NCBI RefSeq assembly: GCF_008831285.2
Contig: NW_022205226.1
Span: forward strand, 1 to 27,026
Reading direction: 5' to 3'
DNA from: Nymphaea colorata
Lineage: Eukaryota > Streptophyta > Magnoliopsida > Nymphaeales > Nymphaeaceae
DNA length: 27,026 bases
Positions within the stretch are counted from its first letter, which is position 1, and the number at the start of each line of letters is the position of its first letter. The translations under genes were made by a program, and so were the position numbers. This document shows positions 19,080-27,026 of this stretch, piece by piece. The notes beneath the pieces are model-generated. The model was given only the letters and a program-made list of their open reading frames with translations, did no database searches and was not told the DNA's origin.

Positions 19080-20099
19080 ATGTAGAGAGAGGAGGCAAAT
19101 AGACAGGATAGCTTTGCAGATAGGCATCGGATGGACGAGGAAAGCCCTGCAAAGATCGAAGAGACTAATCTCTCAGACTCCGCATCGAAATAGCAAGTGA
19201 TATCCGCACCAGCTGTGCAAGGAAACGAGCTTTCGAATACGATGGCAAATTATCATCACAATTAATAGTAATCCTCTAAAAACCCTAGGACTTCGCAACA
19301 AAAAAAGGAATAACCCGCCAATAATCTCTACCATACGAACTACACATACCTGCATGAATGGCTGAGGAAGGAGTGCGTGAGGGGGAAATTGACCCGATAG
19401 GCCTATGCTAATACGTTATGCTTGATGGACATGTATTATCGAAGCAATACCCTAGTAAAAGAAAAATTTCTACAAAAAGCTCTCTGTCTCATGGTAATCT
19501 CCTCAAAAGCTCTATAACGAAAAGTGCTATACACGTCCACGGTTGCCAAATTAAACAAAATTGCCTTTGAGATATTACTAGAGATAGAACAGGAGCTACT
19601 CGTTTACTTCGGCTTTAAGATCAGCTCCTACAACTTCGTCAGAGTGATGAATAGCTACCTCAAACGGTGGGATGATGAAGTAGCAAAGATGCACAAATGG
19701 GAGCATTTACTCTTCTTTAAGGAGGAAGAGGATAATTATATGCTTTATGAATTAATATACTTTCTTTGCGATAGCTACCTGAAGCATAAAAAATCACTCA
19801 CCTAAAATAGAATAAAGGAAATCATGAAGCACGTTCTCCAAGAGAAATGCAACAACCAAGAAGCAGCCTAAGTTGATTCAATCATTGATTTCATCTTCAC
19901 GTAAAGGATGTATACAGTGGAACAGGAGAATTTCTACGCTTTTGAGAAAAATGATCTGACCGACCCTTTTGAACTTCATAATCTATTGAAAAAATGCCAA
20001 CAATAATTCTTCCAAATGGACGAACTGATCCGTAATCGCTATCGTAATGAGCACACGGCCTACAGAACCTACAGTGAGTTCCTCTACCTACTTCCCTGA
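19080..20099 (+). CDS. Cyclin-like protein
   Basis: 339 residues from ATG 19080 (codon 2 is TAG) to TGA 20097-20099. An internal ATG at 19131 is an alternative start. After a disordered Asn/Gln-rich leader, residues about 80-190 look like a cyclin box: YLHEWLRKECVRGKL, ANTLCLMDMYYRSN, FLQKALCLMVISSKAL and then FEILLEIEQELLVYFGFKI, matching the helix 1-5 pattern with the E...LL...F ending. A second helical half follows. Cyclins activate CDK-type kinases; this one is too divergent to place in a subgroup. It is divergent to prefoldin with 135 bp between starts. Confidence 0.65.
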
Positions 20100-20159
20100 T
20101 CTTCCAAACCATACTTTTTCCATTTATCCATACTGAATACTGATATACTGAAGCCTATG

Positions 20160-20170
20160 ATGATTATAAT
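20160..20170 (+). promoter_or_regulatory. ATGATTATAAT element before gene at 20179
   Basis: A TATAAT-like element joined to the recurring ATGATTAT string lies 9-19 nt before ATG 20179, within the 79-bp gap after the cyclin-like stop. Confidence 0.4.
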
Positions 20171-20178
20171 CTCATATC

Positions 20179-20700
20179 ATGGCATTCAATGGCCAGGATG
20201 TCAATCCCCACAATCGCAATTCACACCTATAGCCCCATATCAAGGTGGAAAACGTTTCCAAGTTCGATGAGTACAAGATCGTCGAGCATTATGTCCGGCT
20301 CCGAGAGTCACAGCAGGAAAAACTAGCCAATATTAACCTCAGTGAAGAACTTAAACGAAAATTGTTCGGCTTCTCCTAGGGGTATTACCTGACCAACAAC
20401 CATGACCCTTATCGATTGATCATCGAGAACCACCCGATCAAGGGCAGGACAATCAAGACAGAATAGCGTTATCACCACTAAATGCACAACAAGTACAAAT
20501 AGCAGGGAATGCGTGAGGAAAACAAGAACTACTCAGGGATGAGGGACTTCAGTGAGGAGAAGCTCTACATGGATAGCGACCTGTAAGTGCCGATCCCTGA
20601 CAATTCGGATGGATCAACGCCTAACCCAGAATTCAATAATTACAGTGAGGAAAGATTGAGGGACAACCTCACTGTCAAAAACAGCCTTCTTGATGAATGA
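20179..20700 (+). CDS. Hydrophilic protein, unknown
   Basis: 173 residues from ATG 20179 to TGA 20698-20700, with several TAA/TAG Gln codons. It is rich in Asn, Glu, Lys and Tyr without membrane segments. Patches such as FDEYKIVEHYVRLRESQQEKL and RLIIENHPIKGRTIKTEQRYHHQMH look structured, with a disordered C-terminus. Not recognised. Its stop lies only 31 bp from the stop of the convergent zinc-finger gene. Confidence 0.65.
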
Positions 20701-20731
20701 TAAGCCTACTGACTACTAAAACTATATCAAG

Positions 20732-21664
20732 TCATCCCTTCCGGATGGTCTGCAAGTGGCTCTCTGTTCCGCAGACTGATTTCCGCTTCGTGAAGACCTT
20801 GCTGGTGTTGTGGGAATCGCGCTAGGTGCTCGTTTTTTTATGGGTTTTTAATTTGAGAGGACCATGGGGTTTGAGACTGAGACGGAGATGCTCGAAAGTG
20901 ACGGTATCTGCTAGTGAGTTACTGTCGATGGGAGTGAGGGTGATGTCGAAATCGCTGCTGGTCATTGCTTTGCTTCTCTATGACTTTATGCCAATCGTGA
21001 AACGGGATAGGGTCTACAGTTTGACGTAGAATTATTCAATGGAGCTATTGATTTTTCCCCGATATTGGTTGTAATCTTATTGATTAATAGTCTCTTTGCT
21101 TGAGTTTTCAAGCAGGATTTACCAGCGTTGCTTTTCCTCCTGAAACTTGCTTTCCTCCTGCATTTCTATAAGGTTTCCATAGCTGCTTTCAATGGCTTCC
21201 AGTTCCTTCTTTACTTGCATTGACATCATCGCCATTTTGCTCTGCTTCTCATAGTAGGAATGCACCCTTTCCGCCACTTCTCGAACATACAATCCTTCTA
21301 ATTTCTCTTTGGCTTCACTCAATTCCCTCAGTGCTATTTCTACTTCCTTGATATGAGCAGCCAGAGGCGCAGCAACTTCTTCAAGACTATCGGTGAGTCT
21401 CCGATAATGTTCGCTGCTTTATTCGATAAGGGTGAGGCTATTTTTGAGTTCATTGACGGTGGTGGAAATCTGCATCTTCCTTTAGAACTCCTGAGGAGTG
21501 AGTTATTTTTCAATCCTGCGACCGCTGAGAGCCACGTTGAGTGCGCAATTGCGACAGTACTTGACCCACGGTTGGTCTGAAATGAAGTAGCCTGAAGGGA
21601 TGGAGGGGTGGTTCTTGCAGAATGGACCGCAGGGGGAAGATTATGATAGAGGAGCTTCTTGCAT
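20732..21664 (-). CDS. Zinc-finger/coiled-coil protein (B-box-like)
   Basis: A single frame of 310 residues runs from ATG 21664 through several TAA/TAG codons to TGA 20732-20734. The N-terminus holds metal-binding-type residues Cys12, Cys16, His19 and a YCRNC pair (Cys37, Cys40), spaced like a B-box or short zinc ribbon. Residues about 60-190 are a long coiled coil (RRIEKQLTPQEFQRKM... VKKELEAIESSYGNLIEMQEESKFQEEKQRW). A basic, Ser/Thr-rich tail follows. No RING domain precedes the finger. The arrangement recalls B-box/coiled-coil (TRIM-like) scaffolds, but the finger does not match a family exactly. Confidence 0.65.
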
Positions 21665-21855
21665 TTTAGTAATAATTTTTAATGATTGCAACTGAAACAT
21701 AAAGAAAGTTACTTAAGTATTTATCATAATCTTCGAGAAATACATCATGAATCATATGGAAGAAGGGGGGATTCGATGATAGGGGATGGCTAAGGTTCCA
21801 CATAACTGTCTTCGCTGGATTTTTTGTTTATTATCCGCATAATAACTTTAAGATC

Positions 21856-24800
21856 ATGCTCAAACCTAAAACCCACAGCTTTCGCCTCAAAGTTTTGCTC
21901 AGCAAATTGGAAGCAGTTAGCAACAAAGTTGCCTCCCGCTGCCATGCCTTTCTACGGGTCGGTAAACATTCCACTATTCAGACAGCGATGAACTTTCATT
22001 CAAGGTGACGCCTTAGCTGAAAAAGAATGTGGCTACTTTCAACGCCGAAGTATAGAGTGAGAATTTCCTCATCCAATTCGACGAGGTGACTGGCCTATAC
22101 GAGGGGAAATCAGCAACAGTGATGTTCGAGTTGTAGACCCAGGGGACGAGAGTGAAGATAGGTGAGGTGCAGCTCAACCTGGGTGCTATACTCAACGAGA
22201 AGAAGTACCGCATCGTCAACTCGTTCCCCCTAGCCAAGTGCTATGACAAAACCGCTAAAGCCAAAATTTCAGTCGATTTCATACCCCTTTCGGCGCCTGC
22301 GGAACAAGCTTTTTCTTCTTCTTAAAGGAAAGAGAAGAGAGAATTGGTAATAAGATAGGGATCACTGCGAGAGACACCCTCATAGGTGCAAGTTCTAGGC
22401 GTATCTCCTTCTCAAGGGTGGAAGCAAACACCTTACAAGTCTCGTCTGGCTGAAGAATCCAACTATATCCTGCAGTAGAAGATATACGAATACGAGCAAA
22501 AGATGGATAACTACCGCCTCTCCCAAACCCAACTGCAGGAAAAATTACATTAGCAGATCTCCAACAAGGACGATCATATCGCAGAACTCACTGGAGAACT
22601 GGCACGCAAGGTCAACCAAATCTCAGCTTTGACCCTATAAGGAGAGCAACTAAGGTTTAGACTGAAAGAGATGGGAGAGGAAGTAGCAGCATCTAAGGAA
22701 GCTAATAGATCGTTGATCGTCATGGTGGAAGGGCTGCAGCATGAGGAAGAAGATCTCAAGAAACAAGTACAAGCATTAAAAGCTTCACTGGACAACCAAG
22801 GCAGGACCAAAGAGAATAAGGAGAAACATTTCACCCAAGAACTGGCCAAATATACACAACGGTATCTGGAAAGCGAACAGTAAAGGAATAAGATAGTTTT
22901 TCAGCTGGAGAGCAAATTCAAGTAGGAAATATAGAAAAAGGAGAACAACTATCGTGTCCTGATTGCCAACAACGACAAGAAACATATCGATACAATCAAC
23001 GCCCTCAAATTAAGGATCAAGGAATTGGAAGAATAGCTGGCAGAACGCGCATAAGTTATCGAGAAGCAGGTCCACTAAGCGAAGAAATTGAATGAGCATC
23101 TCAACCAAAAAGTGAAGGAACTGGCAGAAACACATAAGAAACTATAATCCACCATTTAAGAAAGAGATTCAGCTCAGAAAAGCCACAGTAATGTCTCGAA
23201 TTAACTATAAACACTCACCTTCTCCTACCATTAGCTGGAAAGATAGAAAGGACAACTGCAATAGTAATCCCAGACCTGCAGGCGTGCAAGCTAGCAGTTG
23301 AGAATGGAGCTGCTAATGGCCAATCAGACCATATAGGAGCAGCGTAAAATATTGACCAAATATGGGAAAGAGCTGCAAGTTCATCAATAGCGCGCATACT
23401 ACCTCACCGAGAAGTACAACGATGAGATGGAAATGAAATCGCAGGCGTAAGATCACATTAGGGGAGAAACGCAATACTACAAAGAGGAAATGCACAAGTT
23501 GAGAAACCAGCTCATAATCGCTGAGGAACATGCCGAAGAGGAGGCAAGCGCCAACCACCAAATGCAATAGGCTCTACATCGCATTGAGCTGTAGTTGTCC
23601 AACAAGAACCAAGCATTGGTGCGCAGTGGTGAAGAGAAGATTATGCTTTAGACTGAAAATCGCAGTCTCAGGAGCGAGTTAGGGTAGTTATAGTAAGCAG
23701 TGATGCTACTGAAGGAGGAAAACATGCAATTGAATGACTATCTACGCGAAAAGAAGGCTGCCTTATAGAGCGATAAGAGCTTAGAGTGGAGCTATAAGAT
23801 CGAATAACTGCAGCTGGATATTAGCGAAATGGTGGAAAAGTTTAAAGTTGAAAAGGATCTGCTAAGAGACACCTTCAAAAAAGAGGAGCTAAAGCGAAAA
23901 GAAGAAATAGCCAATCTGACAGCACTCTTACGCAAAGCCAAAGAGGATAATGAAGAGCTGAGGCGTTCCATTGCTCGCAGATAGGCACACTTCAAGGACC
24001 ACGACCAAACCAACTAAGAACTGCGTTTCGCTTTGAAGGAAAGCGCTGATGAGCTTAGTGAATACAAGGAAAAAATACGTATCTATATGGCCGAAGTGGA
24101 GGAGCTGGAGAACAGATTGAGGGAAAGAGAATAGCGTGAGTCTGCCAAGCTGAAGGAGGCTGAGGAGAAGTACCAAAAGTAGGCAAAGTGGGCGAAGAAA
24201 GCAGAGACCCTCAAGGGCAGCTTCAACAAGGTCATCACCTACCTGCTAGACTTCATATCCAAGCCATTCTCAGCATCGGTTATCTACCAGTAACTACTTT
24301 CACCTGACCTCGACCCGTAGATCAGCAACATGATCAATCTTTCCCTCAAAAAGTTCTGTGAGGAACGCACAAAGATCAAGGAAACCGTCAAAAGATTGTA
24401 AAGCTAGTCTTTCTTCAAGACAGAAAAGACTATTGAAAAGGAGAGCAGATTTACAGATAAACGTATTTCTACTGAACTGATCATCGAACCAGCAATAAAA
24501 AGAAATTATTTCAAAGAAACACCAGAAATAGAAAGTCCTTGGAAGTACCAACCATCAACAAGGCCAAAGGATAACTTCTAGTCGGATTCTTATCGCGAGG
24601 AAAACGCTAGATTGAAACGCGAAATATCATAACTGCGTGTTAAGGTGAAGAATTTAGAGGATGATGTAGTGAAAGCTGAGCGTAATGGTGATTCTGAGCG
24701 TTATACAAGGTAAGCTCTGAAGCACTAAATGGAAGACCTCCAGGACTAGTTGTAGAAAGTCTCATTCCAGTTGAAACGTAAAGAGAAACTCATACTCGAA

Positions 24801-25778
24801 TACGAGGCAGAAATGAAGAAATGCAGACCTAAATCCTGACCACCAAGAACATCCAAGCCTCCACAGCACCCAAGCAGTCAGGCCCTACCAGCAGACTCTA
24901 AATACGGCAGAGGTAGAAGGAGGAAAATGCTCAAAGCAATAGAAATGCTACGATAATTCGCGAATTATAGGGTAGGCTGGAGCAAAGAAACAAAGAGAAT
25001 GAGGAGCTGGCAATGTAGGTGAGCAGACTGAAAGGATAGAATAACTCTCTAGGAGAAGTGATCAACAACTTGCGCAGTGAGGTCAAAGTCAATGAGACGA
25101 AGCTCAAGTAAAAGATTGCTAAAAATTCCAACCTGGAGTAACAGTTGATCGGCCTTAAGGCTTCCCTTTAGGAAGAATTCCAGCGTGAGATCATAAAACA
25201 GCAGAAGCGAATTGCTGATCTTGAGGAAGAGGTGGGTGGATTGGACGAGGAATATAGACGCGCACAGCAGGCCATTGCGAGCTTGGAGAAGGAAGCGGGT
25301 GAGGCAGAGAGGAGGGTGAAGGTCGCCAGAGAGGAAAGCAGGATCAATGAAGCGAAACTCAAACGAGAAGGTGAGCAAGCACAAGCACGCTTAAAGGAAA
25401 CAATACAATAATTATAGCATTCTGTGCTTACCCTTACCAGCGAGACCGAACAACTATCCCTCAAGAACAAGGAACAAGCCAACAGGATCACCAGCCTAAC
25501 CGCTCTCCTTTCCAAAAAGGCGAATAAGTGGACAAGCACCTGGCAGCCCTCACTTCCAAGTCCTCAGAAGTGGCACAGCTCCAAGAAATAGCAGAAGAAA
25601 ATCGTCGAGAGTATTAGGGAAAACTAACCTAATTACTATAGCGATTGGAGAATTATAGACAGCCCTGCAAGAGAAGGACTATGAGCTGGAGGAATACCGA
25701 TTCACCTCATAGGGAAAGCTGATGGACCTTGAGAAGCGTCTCGAATAGACGATGCAAGTGGTGACCCGCAAAAGCTGA
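21856..25778 (+). CDS. Long coiled-coil protein with N-terminal NT-C2 (EEIG1/EHBP1-type) domain; three -1 frame breaks near the 3' end
   Basis: From ATG 21856, with the 20-nt intron at 21962-21981 removed, the frame stays open to TGA 24837-24839 (987 residues). Residues about 8-130 resemble an NT-C2 domain (HSFRLKVLLSKLEAV, NFLIQFDEVTGLYEG, KIGEVQLNLGAILN); these bind membranes or link them to actin or Rab GTPases. Then follows a very long coiled coil with dozens of TAA/TAG Gln codons. At the TGA the coiled coil continues one base back (KKMQTQILTTKN...), and again near 25520 (LLSKK to GEQVDKHLAAL) and 25655 (RLEN to TALQEKDYELEEY), ending VVTRKS-TGA at 25776-25778. Each break lies at a short homopolymer. 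Either the protein truly ends at 24839 or the breaks reflect missing bases. Confidence 0.7.
21962..21981 (+). other. 20-nt intron in the NT-C2 gene
   Basis: It starts GTAAACATTCC and ends ATTCAG. Removal joins ...CHAFLRV to DSDELSFKVTPQLKK, completing a C2-like strand order; without removal the frame hits TGA within 15 codons. Confidence 0.88.
25142..25374 (+). repeat. 233-bp direct repeat, copy 1 (in the long coiled-coil gene)
   Basis: It is about 95 percent identical, without gaps, to 26535-26767. It encodes LIGLKASL then a Glu/Gln/Arg-rich coiled coil. Most differences are silent third-base changes (CAG/CAA, CGA/CGG, GCT/GCC, GGT/GGC), plus a Gly/Ala change and a TAG-versus-TAA Gln exchange in shifted order (QE versus EQ). 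Confidence 0.92.
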
Positions 25779-25843
25779 TTTTCTCATAGAAGATTATTAT
25801 CCAAATACTATTTCCTTTCTCTTCATGGCATGAAATGTATTCT

Positions 25844-26858
25844 TATGTATTATAATTAAAATAAATAAATTGATAAATCCTATATTTATCATAGAAATCC
25901 ATTAAAATCTAAGCTACCGGTCTCTCATCGTTCGCAGTAGACCTCTATCAGTCCCTCTCCCAGCAAGCACAAGAAGAGATATAAACTGATCTCCTCCACC
26001 GTCGAAAGAAAGACCCTCAATTTATCCAACATCAACACTGGCCGAGAAATACCATATCCCTCCCAATAACAAGCCCCCTCACGCAAAAAATACTCCAATC
26101 CCACCCCCAGCACCACCATCAACCTCAGCTCCAAGGCCACCTTCGCCAAGTTCAAGTCCTGCGACCTCTCCCCAAGAAAAAACCCAACGGGGCAGGAAGG
26201 CCGCCATCGCTGCCAAGTCCAAGGTCAGAAACGTCAGCATTTCAATTAATTGCAGCAAGGAATCGGCATAAGATCTTGAGCAAGGATTCCAAGAATTAAA
26301 AATCGCCCTCATAGTAATCCCCGCTTTCAATCGATCGCATAATCATCAAGACTAAGAAATACTACGACGTATAGCGAGAGAAGTGGAGGGAAAGCATAGA
26401 GAGGAGCAACGGCTTAATTAGACGGGGAGGAACGGGTGAACTACTTTGAGAATGAGATGCTGCGACTATAGAATGACTACTCGGATAGTGGGGACAGTTC
26501 TTTGGCCAACAGCGTGGAGATGGAGCACGCCAAGCAACTGATCGGCCTTAAGGCTTCCCTTGAGTAAGAATTCCAGCGTGAGATCATAAAACAGCAGAAG
26601 CGGATTGCCGATCTTGAGGAAGAGGTGGGCGGATTGGACGAGGAATATAGACGCGCACAGCAGGCCATTGCGAGCTTGGAGAAGGAAGCGGCTGAGGCAG
26701 AGAGGAGGGTGAAGGTCGCCAGAGAGGAAAGCAGGATCAATGAAGCGAAACTCAAACGAGAAGGTGACACGTAAGCTGATTTTCTCATAGCCAATTATCA
26801 TCCACATCCCTTGCCCTTTCTGTATAGCATGAGATGCATGCCGATGTATTATAATTGA
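25844..26858 (+). pseudogene. Decayed or frame-broken paralogue containing copy 2 of the coiled-coil block
   Basis: Coding-like stretches follow one another in changing frames: LISSTVERKTLNLSNINTG near 25.98 kb, RKAAIAAKSKVRN near 26.2 kb (a +1 step at an A6 run), REVEGKHREEQRLNQ near 26.4 kb, then (a -1 step at a G4 run) ERVNYFENEMLRLQ leading into the repeated block. It ends at TGA 26856-26858 after an out-of-family tail. No convincing ATG opens it: the nearest in-frame one, at 25844, lies in promoter-like A/T sequence. Its 3' flank is a near copy of the 3' end of the preceding gene. I read it as a partial duplicate with an internal deletion, though assembly error could explain the frame steps. 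Confidence 0.5.
26535..26767 (+). repeat. 233-bp direct repeat, copy 2
   Basis: Gap-free near copy of 25142-25374. At its right edge the sequence jumps from the GGTGA of the repeat to the VVTRKS-stop region of the first gene (26763-26860 resembles 25760-25850), skipping about 387 bp. The two ends share the 5-bp string GGTGA. Confidence 0.92.
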
Positions 26859-26925
26859 AAATGCACTATACAAACTCATACAAGAAGCGTGGCTTTTTTT
26901 TCAAAAGCGCCCCGCCCTATAACTA

Positions 26926-27026
26926 AATGCCCAATCGGTCCATCGTCACCAATATACCTGATTATTAGGTTGCCGACAATTCGATTAAAACCTCCAAGTA
27001 TACCTCATTAAACTTCATCCCGCTCA
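26926..27026 (+). CDS. N-terminus of a probable P4-type ATPase (phospholipid flippase), cut by the window end
   Basis: Only 33 codons are visible. After MPNRSIVTNIPDY and a TAG Gln codon comes VADNSIKTSKYTSLNFIPL, which matches the short motif just before the first membrane helix of P4-ATPases (N-x-I-x-T-(A/S)-K-Y-T-x-x-x-F-(I/L)-P). These enzymes move phospholipids between membrane leaflets. A TATAACTAA stretch abuts the ATG. Confidence is limited by length. Confidence 0.6.

Noticed and set aside
20826-21029. Plus-strand 67-codon frame with a hydrophobic stretch
   Set aside because: It lies antisense to the C-terminal part of the zinc-finger/coiled-coil gene, whose frame continues through TAA/TAG codons to TGA 20732.
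24690-24840. An intron explaining the frame step at 24820
   Set aside because: The only GT...AG segments giving the right phase (26 and 29 nt) would remove well-formed coiled-coil coding sequence, and no 20-nt candidate exists; a missing base fits better.
25049-25539. Hydrophobic, Ser/Leu-rich minus-strand frames at 25.0-25.5 kb and 26.5-26.9 kb that look alike
   Set aside because: They are antisense translations of the duplicated coiled-coil block; the similarity comes from the 233-bp repeat.

Overview
This window reads as somatic (macronuclear-type) DNA of a ciliate that uses TAA and TAG as glutamine codons and TGA as the only stop. Every recognisable gene (HDAC11-like, STRIP/Far11-like, prefoldin 2, a BIL/ubiquitin-like/ADP-ribosyltransferase protein, a large PAS membrane protein) is broken into short pieces under the standard code. 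Each becomes one continuous frame ending in TGA once TAA and TAG are read as Gln. Introns are tiny: seven of the eight I can place are exactly 20 nt, GT...AG. I cannot name the genus.

Layout. 1-1.96 kb (+): an upstream fragment and a divergent protein kinase. 2.01-4.01 kb (+): a STRIP/Far11-type STRIPAK scaffold with three 20-nt introns. 4.03-5.15 kb (+): a class IV (HDAC11-like) deacetylase with an added N-terminal membrane segment, only 19 bp after the previous stop. 5.22-5.80 kb (+): a small membrane-anchored, TPR-like protein. 5.99-8.66 kb (+): an 891-aa protein with ubiquitin-like folds flanking an intein-like (BIL/Hint) domain, then an ADP-ribosyltransferase domain and a receiver-like domain. 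This resembles the ciliate BUBL proteins and is the most striking locus here. 8.75-12.83 kb (-): a 1338-aa multi-pass PAS-domain membrane protein with its introns clustered at the 5' end. 13.1-13.5 kb (-): a small gene with one frame break.

14.24-16.54 kb (+): a 766-aa unknown. 16.9-17.1 kb (-): an 80-aa unknown. 17.5-18.5 kb (+): a coiled-coil/disordered protein. 18.6-18.9 kb (-): prefoldin subunit 2. 19.08-20.10 kb (+): a cyclin-like protein. 20.18-20.70 kb (+): a hydrophilic unknown. 20.73-21.66 kb (-): a zinc-finger/coiled-coil protein. 21.86-25.78 kb (+): a long coiled-coil protein with an N-terminal NT-C2 domain and three -1 frame breaks near its 3' end. 25.8-26.9 kb: a decayed gene carrying a 233-bp near-identical copy of part of that coiled coil. 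26.93 kb to the end (+): the start of what looks like a P4-type ATPase (flippase).

The gene order is very compact. Tandem gaps are 19-190 bp, and convergent stops lie 31-84 bp apart, except the 16.5-16.9 kb pair at about 350 bp. A TATAAT-like A/T element usually lies 10-30 nt before the start codon. The neighbours do not form an obvious pathway; they look like independent housekeeping and signalling genes. Because only one of 64 codons is a stop, long open frames arise by chance on both strands. I therefore relied on motifs, codon pattern and intron fit rather than on ORF length.
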